Source of the DNA: Actinomycetes bacterium
GTDB lineage: Bacteria; Actinomycetota; Actinomycetes; Actinomycetales; Microbacteriaceae
Direction: 5' to 3'
Assembly: GCA_023431405.1 (NCBI GenBank)
Contig: JAEYVZ010000015.1
Span: 1-59,881, forward strand
DNA length: 59,881 nucleotides
Below the pieces are notes generated by a model. The model did not search any database, had not been told where the DNA came from, and saw nothing but the letters and a program-made list of their open reading frames with translations. Position numbers and translations under genes: made by a program. Of this stretch, positions 52,552 through 59,881 are shown in pieces. Position 1 is the first letter of the stretch; every line of letters begins with the position of its first letter.

Positions 52552-53745
52552 TTACTTCAGGATCTTCGTCACCGTGCCGGCGCCGACGGTGCGGCCACCC
52601 TCACGGATCGCGAAGCCGAGGCCCTCTTCCATGGCGATCGGCTGGATGAGCTCGACCGACATGTCGGTGGTGTCGCCGGGCATGACCATCTCGGTGCCCT
52701 CGGGCAGCGTGATGACGCCGGTGACGTCGGTGGTGCGGAAGTAGAACTGCGGACGGTAGTTCGTGTAGAAGGGGTTGTGACGGCCACCCTCCTCCTTGGA
52801 CAGGATGTACGCCGTGCCCTCGAAGTTGGTGTGCGGGGTCACAGAACCCGGCTTCACGATGACCTGGCCGCGCTCGACGTCGTCACGCTTGGTGCCGCGC
52901 AGGAGCAGACCGCAGTTCTCGCCGGCCCAGGCCTCGTCGAGCTGCTTGTGGAACATCTCGATACCGGTGACGATCGTCTTCTGCGTCGGGCGCAGACCCA
53001 CGATCTCGACCTCGGAGTTGATGGCCAGCGTGCCACGCTCGGCGCGGCCGGTGACGACCGTGCCACGGCCGGTGATGGTGAAGACGTCCTCGACGGGCAT
53101 GAGGAACGGCTTGTCCTTGTCACGCACCGGGTCGGGGATGGACTCGTCGACGGCCTCCATGAGGTCGAGGATCGACTGGACCCACTTCTCGTCGCCCTCG
53201 AGAGCCTTCAGGCCCGAGACGCGCACGACGGGAGCGTTGTCACCGTCGAAGTCCTGCGACGAGAGCAGCTCGCGGACCTCGAGCTCGACGAGCTCCAGGA
53301 TCTCCTCGTCGTCGACCATGTCCGACTTGTTCAGCGCGACCAGCAGGTAGGGGACGCCGACCTGCTTGGCGAGCAGCACGTGCTCACGCGTCTGAGCCAT
53401 CGGGCCGTCGGTGGCGGCGACCACGAGGATCGCGCCGTCCATCTGGGCAGCACCGGTGATCATGTTCTTGATGTAGTCGGCGTGACCGGGGGCGTCGACG
53501 TGGGCGTAGTGACGCTTCGGGGTCTCGTACTCGACGTGCGAGATGTTGATCGTGATGCCGCGCTGACGCTCCTCGGGAGCCGAGTCGATCGACGCGAAGT
53601 CGCGCTGGACGTTGGTCGCGGACGGGTACTTGTCGGCGAGCACCTTCGAGATCGCGGCGGTGAGCGTCGTCTTGCCGTGGTCGACGTGACCGATCGTTCC
53701 GATGTTCACGTGCGGCTTGGTCCGCTCGAACTTGGCCTTAGCCAC
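52552..53745 (-). CDS. tuf: Elongation factor Tu
   Basis: GTPase delivering aminoacyl-tRNA. The 397-residue protein has GHVDHGKTTLTAAI (P-loop), RGITINISHVEYET (switch I), DAPGHADY and NKSDMVDD. GTG start at 53745 with GAGGAGG upstream. It is separated from fusA by 149 bp with a hairpin and a possible separate promoter, consistent with higher expression than fusA. Confidence 0.98.
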   Translation of the reverse strand: MAKAKFERTKPHVNIGTIGHVDHGKTTLTAAISKVLADKYPSATNVQRDFASIDSAPEERQRGITINISHVEYETPKRHYAHVDAPGHADYIKNMITGAAQMDGAILVVAATDGPMAQTREHVLLAKQVGVPYLLVALNKSDMVDDEEILELVELEVRELLSSQDFDGDNAPVVRVSGLKALEGDEKWVQSILDLMEAVDESIPDPVRDKDKPFLMPVEDVFTITGRGTVVTGRAERGTLAINSEVEIVGLRPTQKTIVTGIEMFHKQLDEAWAGENCGLLLRGTKRDDVERGQVIVKPGSVTPHTNFEGTAYILSKEEGGRHNPFYTNYRPQFYFRTTDVTGVITLPEGTEMVMPGDTTDMSVELIQPIAMEEGLGFAIREGGRTVGAGTVTKILK

Positions 53746-53818
53746 TGGGTCCTCCTCAGGACGGTCGTGTAGAACGACGGGCGCTGGATTGCGACCGGCG
53801 ATCTACGGGGATGTTGTC

Positions 53819-53824
53819 AGTGTA
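53819..53824 (-). promoter_or_regulatory. Possible tuf-specific -10 box
   Basis: TACACT on the minus strand, about 75 nt before the tuf start and downstream of the fusA hairpin. The -35 region is unclear. Confidence 0.4.
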
Positions 53825-53851
53825 GTTGACAGTTCCGTATTCAGTTTGGGT

Positions 53852-53880
53852 GGATGCCGGGAGCGGGGCCCCCGGCATCC
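53852..53880 (-). terminator. Hairpin between fusA and tuf
   Basis: Perfect 10-bp stem GGATGCCGGG/CCCGGCATCC (53852-53861 with 53871-53880), 14 bp after the fusA stop. Confidence 0.7.
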
Positions 53881-53894
53881 GGGTCGGGAAAGGG

Positions 53895-56009
53895 TTACTC
53901 GCCCTTGGTCTTCTGGACGATCTCGTCGGCGACAGCCTTCGGGACCTCCGCGTACGAGTCGAACTCCATCGAGTAGACCGCACGGCCCGAGGTCTTCGAG
54001 CGGAGGTCACCGATGTAGCCGAACATCTCGGACAGCGGCACGAGGGCGCGGACGACCTTGACGCCCGCCGCGTCCTCCATGGACTGGATCTGACCACGGC
54101 GGCTGTTCAGGTCGCCGATGACGTCGCCCATGTACTCCTCAGGGGTACGCACCTCGACGCTCATGAGCGGCTCGAGGATCGTCGGGCTGGCCTTGCGGAC
54201 AGCCTCCTTGAAGCCCATGGAGCCGGCGATCTTGAACGCCATCTCCGAGGAGTCGACGTCGTGCGAGGCGCCGTCGATGAGGATCGCCTTCACGCCCACC
54301 ATCGGGTAGCCCGCCAGGACACCGACGTTCATCGCGTCCTGGAAGCCCTGGTTCGTCGGCTCGATGTACTCGCGCGGGATGCGGCCACCGGTGACCTTGT
54401 TCTCGAACTCGTACGTCTTGTCGGCCGTGACCTCGAGGGGCTCGATCGCGAACTGGATCTTCGCGAACTGACCCGAGCCACCGGTCTGCTTCTTGTGCGT
54501 GTAGTCGTGACGCTCGACGGCCTTCTTGATCGTCTCGCGGTACGCCACCTGCGGCTTTCCGACGTTGGCCTCGACCTTGAACTCGCGCTTCATGCGGTCG
54601 ACGAGGATGTCGAGGTGCAGCTCGCCCATGCCCTTGATGGTCGTCTGACCGGTCTCGGGGTTGAGCTCGGTGCGGAACGTCGGGTCTTCCTCGGCGAGCT
54701 TCTGGATGGCGACACCCAGCTTCTCCTGGTCGGCCTTGGTCTTGGGCTCGATCGCGACCTCGATGACGGGCTCGGGGAAGGTCATCGACTCGAGCACGAC
54801 GGGCGCGTTCGGGTCGGCCAGGGTGTCACCGGTGGTGGTGTCCTTGAGGCCGATCACGGCGTAGATGTTGCCCGCGGTGACCGAGTCGACCGGGTTCTCC
54901 TTGTTGGCGTGCATCTGGAAGATCTTCCCGATGCGCTCCTTCTTGCCCTTGGTCGAGTTGATGACCTGCGCGCCGGAGTCGAGGTGACCCGAGTACACGC
55001 GGATGTAGGTGAGGCGGCCGAAGAACGGGTGCACCGCGACCTTGAACGCCAGCGCCGCGAACGGGTCGTTCGCGTCGGGGTGGCGCTCGATGATCTTCTC
55101 CTCGTCCTTCGGGTCGTGCGCCTCGATGGCGGGCACGTCGAGGGGCGACGGGAGGAAGTCGATCACGGCGTCGAGCATCGGCTGCACGCCGCGGTTCTTG
55201 AACGCCGAGCCGCAGAGCACGGGGTACAGCTCGCCGGAGACGGTGAGCTTGCGGATCGCGCCCTTGATCTCGGCGACGGTCAGCTCCTCGCCGCCGAAGT
55301 ACTTCTCCAGCAGCGCCTCGTCGCTCTCGGCGACCGTCTCGAGCAGCTTCTCGCGGTACTCGGCAGCACGGTCGGCGAGGTCGGCAGGGATCTCCTGGAT
55401 CTCGTACTTGGCGCCCATGGTCACGTCACCCTTGGCGTCGCCGGGCCACACCAGCGCGCGCATCTCGACGAGGTCGATGACGCCGATGAAGTCGTTCTCG
55501 GCACCGATCGGCAGCTGCAGCACGAGCGGCTTCGCGCCCAGGCGGCTGACGATGGTGTCGACGGTGAAGTAGAAGTCGGCGCCCAGCTTGTCCATCTTGT
55601 TGACGAAGCAGATGCGGGGGACGTCGTACTTGTCGGCCTGACGCCAGACGGTCTCGGACTGGGGCTCGACGCCCTCCTTGCCGTCGAACACGGCGACCGC
55701 ACCGTCGAGCACGCGGAGCGAGCGCTCCACCTCGACCGTGAAGTCCACGTGGCCGGGGGTGTCGATGATGTTGATCTGGTTCTTGTTCCAGAAGCAGGTC
55801 ACGGCGGCAGACGTGATCGTGATGCCGCGCTCCTTCTCCTGCTCCATCCAGTCGGTCGTCGAGGCGCCGTCGTGCGTCTCGCCCAGCTTGTGGTTGACGC
55901 CCGTGTAGAACAGGATGCGCTCGGTCGTCGTCGTCTTGCCGGCATCGATGTGCGCCATGATGCCGATGTTGCGGACCTTGTTGAGGTCGGTGAGCACTTC
56001 TTGTGCCAC
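53895..56009 (-). CDS. fusA: Elongation factor G
   Basis: Translocase GTPase, 704 residues, all five domains. AHIDAGKTTTTERIL (P-loop), ERGITITSAAVTCFW (switch I), DTPGHVDF and NKMDK are present; the decoding-site domain IV loop is IPREYIEPTNQGF region. ATG at 56009. It lies 102 bp after rpsG, with a hairpin in the gap. Confidence 0.98.
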   Translation of the reverse strand: MAQEVLTDLNKVRNIGIMAHIDAGKTTTTERILFYTGVNHKLGETHDGASTTDWMEQEKERGITITSAAVTCFWNKNQINIIDTPGHVDFTVEVERSLRVLDGAVAVFDGKEGVEPQSETVWRQADKYDVPRICFVNKMDKLGADFYFTVDTIVSRLGAKPLVLQLPIGAENDFIGVIDLVEMRALVWPGDAKGDVTMGAKYEIQEIPADLADRAAEYREKLLETVAESDEALLEKYFGGEELTVAEIKGAIRKLTVSGELYPVLCGSAFKNRGVQPMLDAVIDFLPSPLDVPAIEAHDPKDEEKIIERHPDANDPFAALAFKVAVHPFFGRLTYIRVYSGHLDSGAQVINSTKGKKERIGKIFQMHANKENPVDSVTAGNIYAVIGLKDTTTGDTLADPNAPVVLESMTFPEPVIEVAIEPKTKADQEKLGVAIQKLAEEDPTFRTELNPETGQTTIKGMGELHLDILVDRMKREFKVEANVGKPQVAYRETIKKAVERHDYTHKKQTGGSGQFAKIQFAIEPLEVTADKTYEFENKVTGGRIPREYIEPTNQGFQDAMNVGVLAGYPMVGVKAILIDGASHDVDSSEMAFKIAGSMGFKEAVRKASPTILEPLMSVEVRTPEEYMGDVIGDLNSRRGQIQSMEDAAGVKVVRALVPLSEMFGYIGDLRSKTSGRAVYSMEFDSYAEVPKAVADEIVQKTKGE

Positions 56010-56070
56010 GGGGGCATTTCCTCTCGGGAGTTCGAATCGACGCGGGAGCGCCGGATCGAGATCAGGGGTG

Positions 56071-56101
56071 GATGCGGGGGCCGGGTCGCGGCCCCCGCAT
56101 C
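56071..56101 (-). terminator. Hairpin between rpsG and fusA
   Basis: Perfect 12-bp stem (56071-56082 with 56090-56101), 7-nt loop, 10 bp after the rpsG stop. Probably an attenuator inside the str operon. Confidence 0.65.
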
Positions 56102-56111
56102 ACGAAGGCTG

Positions 56112-56582
56112 TTACCAGCGGTAGTGCGCGAAGGCGCGGTTCGACTCGGCCATCTTGTGGGTGTCTTCGCGGCGCTTGACCGCGGCACCGAGGCCGTTCG
56201 AGGCGTCGAGGATCTCGTTCTGCAGACGCTCGGTCATCGTCTTCTCACGACGACCCTTCGCGTAGCTCACGAGCCAGCGCAGCGCGAGGGTGTTCGCGCG
56301 GTGCGGCTTGACCTCGACGGGCACCTGGTAGGTCGAGCCACCGACGCGGCGGCTCTTGACCTCGAGGGTCGGACGGACGTTGTCGAGCGCCTTCTTGAGC
56401 GTCGCGACGGCATCCTGGCCGTTCTTGGCCTCGACGCCCTTGAGGGCGTTGTAGACGATCGACTCGGCGAGCGACTTCTTGCCGTCGACGAGGATCTTGT
56501 TCACCAGCTGGGTGACGATCGGAGCACCGTAGACCGGGTCGTTGACGACGGCGCGGCGGGGTGCGGGTCCCTTGCGAGGCAT
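56112..56582 (-). CDS. rpsG: 30S ribosomal protein uS7
   Basis: Head-organising protein, 156 residues, normal length. PRKGPAPRRAVVNDPVYGAP, FVNKILVDGKKS-type sequence (LVNKILVDGKKSLAE) and the end KMAESNRAFAHYRW are diagnostic. ATG at 56582, 5 bp after rpsL. Confidence 0.98.
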   Translation of the reverse strand: MPRKGPAPRRAVVNDPVYGAPIVTQLVNKILVDGKKSLAESIVYNALKGVEAKNGQDAVATLKKALDNVRPTLEVKSRRVGGSTYQVPVEVKPHRANTLALRWLVSYAKGRREKTMTERLQNEILDASNGLGAAVKRREDTHKMAESNRAFAHYRW

Positions 56583-56587
56583 CTAAC

Positions 56588-56956
56588 TCAACCCTTCTTC
56601 GCGCCGTAGCGGCTGCGAGCCTGCTTACGGTTCTTGACGGCCTGGGTGTCCAGGGCGCCGCGGACGATCTTGTAGCGCACGCCGGGGAGGTCCTTCACAC
56701 GACCACCGCGGACGAGCACGAGCGAGTGCTCCTGCAGGTTGTGGCCCTCGCCGGGGATGTAGGCGGTGACCTCGGTGCCGTTGCGGAGCTTGACACGGGC
56801 GACCTTGCGCATCGCCGAGTTCGGCTTCTTGGGCGTGGTCGTGTACACGCGGGTGCAGACACCCGCCTGCTGGGGGTTCGACTTCAGGGCGGGCGCCTTG
56901 GTCTTCGAGACCTTGGGCGAACGACCCTTGCGAACCAACTGCTGAATGGTTGGCAC
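56588..56956 (-). CDS. rpsL: 30S ribosomal protein uS12
   Basis: Decoding-centre protein, 122 residues. TIQQLVRKGRSPKVSKTKAP, the TTPKKPNSAMRKVARV loop and GGRVKDLPGVRYKIVRG are intact; the lysines changed in streptomycin-resistant mutants (KKPNS and VKDLPG) are both present, so a sensitive form is predicted. ATG at 56956 with GGAGAG upstream. First gene of the str operon. Confidence 0.98.
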   Translation of the reverse strand: MPTIQQLVRKGRSPKVSKTKAPALKSNPQQAGVCTRVYTTTPKKPNSAMRKVARVKLRNGTEVTAYIPGEGHNLQEHSLVLVRGGRVKDLPGVRYKIVRGALDTQAVKNRKQARSRYGAKKG

Positions 56957-57155
56957 GTTCTCTCCTTGTTGTGCTGCACGGTGACAGCGGTCGTGGTTTC
57001 ACCACAGATCCACCGGTACGGCGCGGAAGACGCCGGACGCTGTGTGGTGGATATGCCGTGGGGGCGGCCTGTTCGCAGACCGATCCCTGAGGTGGAGCGC
57101 CTGTGCCACCAGGGCCGTGCCGAGGCACGACGCATGGCGCGCGAGTGCGCACACC
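56957..57155 (-). ncRNA. 5' leader of the str operon mRNA
   Basis: About 200 untranslated bases between the predicted transcription start and rpsL. It can form a hairpin with outer arms 57008-57014 and 57046-57052 and an inner 4-bp helix (57020-57023 with 57031-57034), and a smaller GTGGT/ACCAC hairpin near 56992-57005. A regulatory role is only suggested by the length and structure. Confidence 0.35.
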
Positions 57156-57161
57156 CGATCA

Positions 57162-57191
57162 ATGATACGCGCTCTGGGGGAAGGTGGGCAA
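57162..57191 (-). promoter_or_regulatory. str operon promoter
   Basis: On the minus strand, TTGCCC (57186-57191), 18-nt spacer, TATCAT (57162-57167). It begins 22 bp after the end of the preceding gene. Confidence 0.7.
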
Positions 57192-57212
57192 ACGCGGAGG
57201 GGATCGCCGCCG

Positions 57213-57926
57213 TCAGCGGCGCCGCCCGGCGCCCAGTTCGGCGCGCAGACCCGCGGATGCCGGGGCCGGCGGCACCCACTCCGCGGCGGCGATCACGGCG
57301 TCGAAGAGCTCCGTGATGAGCGGTTCGAGGTCGGCGAGCGCGGTCGTGAAGGTGATCAGCACGACCCCGGCGGCGCCGGGACGGGTGAGCCAGTAGTCGA
57401 CGATCGCCGAGGGGATGTCGTCGCCGCGCCCACCGCGCGCCGTCTCCACGCGCCGAGAGGTGCGCAGGACGAGCCCGTCGCCACGGTCGAACACCGCACC
57501 GCCGGCCGCCGTGAAGCGATCCCAGTGGGCGTCGCCGCCCGCGGGCGTCTCCCCCGGGGCGAGCACGCGCACGAGCGCGTCGGCGACGACGGCGGGTTCG
57601 TGTGCCGCTGCGCCGGTCGCCAGCGGAAGCCGGGGGTGATACTCGGCGACGGTGGAGGCGAGGGCCACTCCGTCGGGGCCCTGCAGCGAGAGGTGGAACT
57701 GCACGGCGCCGGCGTCACGGGCCCGCCGCGCCGACTCCGCGAGGCGTTGCCGCTGCTGGGCGCGCTGGACCGCATGGTCGTCGCGGCGCCCGAACCGCTC
57801 GCGCACGAACGCCGAGATCTCCGCGGCGATGTCGTCGTCGGTGCCGAGGGGGAGCGCACGCCACGCACCCGGCAGGGTCAGTCGGAGTGCCGGCGCCTCG
57901 TGGCCGCCGCCGGCGGGGCCGGTCAT
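57213..57926 (-). CDS. Uncharacterised cytosolic protein of the hydrolase cassette
   Basis: A 237-residue soluble protein with no signal peptide or membrane helix. It opens with LPGAWRALPLGTDDDIAAEISAFVRERFG, an Arg-rich helix, GAVQFHLSLQGPDGVALAS, and later WVPPAP near the end. Proteins with this layout occur near type VII (WXG100/ESX-like) secretion genes in other actinobacteria, as I recall, but no motif here proves it. ATG at 57926 overlaps the upstream lipoprotein gene by 4 nt. Last gene of a coupled trio. Confidence 0.7.
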   Translation of the reverse strand: MTGPAGGGHEAPALRLTLPGAWRALPLGTDDDIAAEISAFVRERFGRRDDHAVQRAQQRQRLAESARRARDAGAVQFHLSLQGPDGVALASTVAEYHPRLPLATGAAAHEPAVVADALVRVLAPGETPAGGDAHWDRFTAAGGAVFDRGDGLVLRTSRRVETARGGRGDDIPSAIVDYWLTRPGAAGVVLITFTTALADLEPLITELFDAVIAAAEWVPPAPASAGLRAELGAGRRR

Positions 57927-58435
57927 CGCGACGCCGCCGCGACGACCTCGGCCGACGTGAGCGTGAGAGTGGAGCCGCGGTACTCCCCGTCGTCGAAGGG
58001 GATCGCGTCGCGGTAGCGGGCGAGGGTCAGCACGACCGGCTCACCGGCATCGTCGGGGGCTGTCACCTCGAACGTCGCGCTCTCGTAGTCGCCGATCTCC
58101 GCGGCCACGGCCCGAACGGCACCGCCGACCACCTCTCCGAGCCCGGCGCGGCCGCGCTCGTCGACCGTCACCGCCACCCGCAAGGCGTAGGCACCGGGCC
58201 GGCCCGTGTTGTACGCGGCGACGTCGGCCGACACGACGCCGGGGAGCGCCTCGATCGCTGCGACGACGGAGGTCTTGTCCATGTCGGGTTCCTTTCGGGA
58301 TGCCGGCGCGCACGCCGTGGCGACCAGCGCCGTGACGACGAGGACCACCATGCCCGCCACGGCGGCGACGAACGAGCGGGGCCGCGGACGGACACTGCTC
58401 GCCCCGCCCTCCCCCACCCTGCGCATGGATGCCAT
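57923..58435 (-). CDS. Uncharacterised lipoprotein of the hydrolase cassette
   Basis: A 170-residue protein with a lipoprotein signal: basic N-terminus, hydrophobic stretch AVAGMVVLVVTALV, and lipobox VATAC. The mature part is a small alpha/beta domain (KTSVVAAIEALPGVVSADV; YALRVAVTVDERGRAGLG) with no recognised family. ATG at 58435 is chosen over an ATG three codons later. It overlaps the gene downstream by 4 nt and lies 13 bp after the hydrolase gene. Confidence 0.75.
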   Translation of the reverse strand: MASMRRVGEGGASSVRPRPRSFVAAVAGMVVLVVTALVATACAPASRKEPDMDKTSVVAAIEALPGVVSADVAAYNTGRPGAYALRVAVTVDERGRAGLGEVVGGAVRAVAAEIGDYESATFEVTAPDDAGEPVVLTLARYRDAIPFDDGEYRGSTLTLTSAEVVAAASR

Positions 58436-58448
58436 TGTCTCGTGCCCT

Positions 58449-59881
58449 TCAGTCGCCACGCGTGTACGCGTAGTCGTAGGTGCCGACGCGGGAGCCGTCA
58501 GGACCGTAGGTGGCGGGGGTGCCGAAGTAGTGCGAGATCTGCACGCCGTCGTCGGCATCGGGGTCGTCGGCGAGGAAGGCGGTACCGACCGGGCTCGCCC
58601 CGCGGGTGACCTGCTCGTCCACGGTCTGCTGGTACTGCACCGCGTTGTGCCCGAGACCCTGTCCGGGGTCGGGGGCGGGCACGTCGATGCGGTAGCGGTT
58701 CGGGTCTCCCGAGTAGTCGCCGCGGTAGGGGTTCTCCGTGCGCGGCACAGGGTCGCTGGCGTGCGACACGTCGAGCACGCGGATCGAGTGGGGGATGTCG
58801 AGGTCGTCGACGGACGAGCCGGCGACGGCGATGGCATCCACGTTGTACGTGCTCGTGAAGCGGGGATCCGCGGCGAGGTTGCCGGCGGTGATGCCCCCGA
58901 GGCTCCACCCGGCGAGCATGACATGGTCGCCGGGCCGGATGCCGGCCCGCTGCATGGCGTCGATGACCATCTTCTCGAGCTGCGTCTGCTGCTCGGGCGT
59001 CATCTTGGCGACCACATCGCTCGTGACGTCGTTGCCGCTCGTTCCGCCGGGAGTCCACTGCTGTGTCGACGGGATGTGCACGCGGTACACGATCTGTCCG
59101 TCAGGTCCGACGAAGGGGATGATGCGCACCACCGACTCGTGGTTGACGGAGTCGTCATCGGGGTCGAGGTGCCCCGCCGCGTCGATGGCGATGAGGTCGT
59201 CGAACATCGTGGACAGAGATTCGTCCTCGCGCCGCGGTCGGCGCAGCGCATCGACGAACTCGGGGGTGCCGCGCTCCTCTCGGACGGCGAGGGCGACGAG
59301 CGCCCACAGCTCGGGGAAGGCGGCGAGGAGGGCCGGGATCGCCGCCTGCACGAGCGCCTCCATGGGGTCCATCCCTCGCAGCAGGTTGACGGCGAACCGC
59401 CAGGAGAAGCCGACGAAGAAGACGAACAGGCCGATGAGGACTCTGGTGACGACCAGTGCCAGCAGGGCGAGGGCGACGACGACCAGACCGAGCACCAGCA
59501 GCGCCGCGACCACCAGCAGCACGAGCGCCGCCGCGACGAGCAGCACGACCGCCGCAAGCGCCACGATCGCCAGGGCGAGCGCGGTCAGCACGAGCAGCCC
59601 CAGCAGCAGCACGGCCGCGAGCACCGCGAGCACCGTCACGATGAGCACCGCGATCGCCTGCAGCACGGCGGCGATCGCCTCGACGATCGCCTCGAGCGCG
59701 TCGGCGACGAAATCGACGATGTCGCGGAACACCCCGCCCACGTCGTCCCAGAAGGAGTCGTTGAGGCCGCTTCCCTCGACGACGTCATGGATGCGTGCGA
59801 TGGCGGCGCGCGCGGCGCGGTCGCGGTCGTCCACCGCGTCGTCGAAGCGCTGGCGCGCAGCGGCCGCGGCCGCTCCGGCGT
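58449..59881 (-). CDS. Membrane alpha/beta hydrolase, 5' end cut by the window
   Basis: The frame stays open to the window edge, so the start is outside; a GTG at 59834 is available but unlikely (in-frame ARQRFDDA precedes it). From that GTG, residues 1-35 are a helical end (ARIHDVVEG, then GLNDSFWDD), about 45-150 are very hydrophobic with three or four helices, and the rest is a soluble alpha/beta hydrolase with nucleophile motif GWSLGG (Ser311). An N-terminal helical bundle followed by GLxDxFWD resembles the N-termini of putative type VII secretion substrates; that is inference. Confidence 0.72.
   Translation of the reverse strand, partial: AGAAAAAARQRFDDAVDDRDRAARAAIARIHDVVEGSGLNDSFWDDVGGVFRDIVDFVADALEAIVEAIAAVLQAIAVLIVTVLAVLAAVLLLGLLVLTALALAIVALAAVVLLVAAALVLLVVAALLVLGLVVVALALLALVVTRVLIGLFVFFVGFSWRFAVNLLRGMDPMEALVQAAIPALLAAFPELWALVALAVREERGTPEFVDALRRPRREDESLSTMFDDLIAIDAAGHLDPDDDSVNHESVVRIIPFVGPDGQIVYRVHIPSTQQWTPGGTSGNDVTSDVVAKMTPEQQTQLEKMVIDAMQRAGIRPGDHVMLAGWSLGGITAGNLAADPRFTSTYNVDAIAVAGSSVDDLDIPHSIRVLDVSHASDPVPRTENPYRGDYSGDPNRYRIDVPAPDPGQGLGHNAVQYQQTVDEQVTRGASPVGTAFLADDPDADDGVQISHYFGTPATYGPDGSRVGTYDYAYTRGD

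Noticed and set aside
53826..56609. 927-residue open frame on the plus strand opposite fusA and rpsG
   Set aside because: Its protein is Asp/Val/Leu/Arg-rich low complexity, typical of antisense frames in GC-rich genes; fusA and rpsG on the other strand are certain.
59834..59834. GTG at 59834 as the true start of the last hydrolase gene
   Set aside because: The frame continues upstream without a stop and with plausible helical sequence to the window edge, so the start is probably outside.

Overview
The window is about 60 kb of a GC-rich (roughly 70% by eye) chromosome. Gene order, GTG/TTG start codons, TANNNT promoters placed 6-7 nt from start codons, and the protein sequences all point to an actinobacterium of the Micrococcales, most likely Microbacteriaceae and probably Microbacterium. 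The genus is an inference. No rRNA, tRNA, CRISPR array or insertion sequence was seen. This is a housekeeping-rich core region.

Layout. (1) 1-7.4 kb: purine nucleotide block on the minus strand (guaA, a DUF3817-type membrane protein, a SURF1-family protein, the IMP-dehydrogenase paralogue guaB3, and guaB), with a solitary kynureninase on the plus strand between guaB3 and guaB. (2) 7.6-13.3 kb: branched-chain amino-acid type ABC importer livH-livM-livG-livF, with its lipoprotein binding protein livK convergent behind it. The livH permease carries an extra signal peptide and an extracellular beta-sandwich-like domain. (3) 13.4-16.6 kb: RarD-like permease, solitary groES under two CIRCE operators, a THUMP-like methyltransferase and a small membrane protein. 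(4) 16.6-21 kb: acpS-alr-tsaE-tsaB-rimI-tsaD, the t6A tRNA modification genes with alanine racemase and holo-ACP synthase, almost all overlapping. (5) 21-28.2 kb: glmS, coaA, a Ppx/GppA phosphatase, an orphan membrane histidine-kinase-like protein, and glmM. glmS and glmM supply UDP-GlcNAc precursors. (6) 28.2-35.1 kb: rpsI-rplM, a secreted CAP-domain protein, a universal stress protein, an endonuclease/phosphatase-family protein, truA, a sugar kinase and a double GNAT protein.

(7) 35.2-57 kb: nearly all the ribosomal superoperons, read on the minus strand: str (rpsL-rpsG-fusA-tuf), S10 (rpsJ to rpsQ), spc (rplN to rplO, then secY-adk-map) and alpha (infA-rpmJ-rpsM-rpsK-rpoA-rplQ). rpsN and rpsD are absent from their usual slots. 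A small antitoxin-like gene sits between tuf and rpsJ. The main promoters can be read directly (TTG-N17/18-TANNNT). The str and S10 mRNAs have leaders of about 200 and 300 nt with visible hairpins; the S10 leader contains a compact GAAA-capped, possibly three-way, element. (8) 57.2 kb to the end: an overlapping three-gene cassette (cytosolic protein, lipoprotein, membrane alpha/beta hydrolase cut by the window edge) that looks like an accessory module, possibly linked to type VII secretion.

The most interesting signals are the hydrolase cassette, the S10 leader RNA, a roughly four-fold excess of GGATGCC/GGCATCC, near-identical Lys-Ala tails on two ribosomal proteins, a GuaB3 with Ser in place of the catalytic Cys, the LivH fusion, and a four-copy 18-nt tandem repeat.
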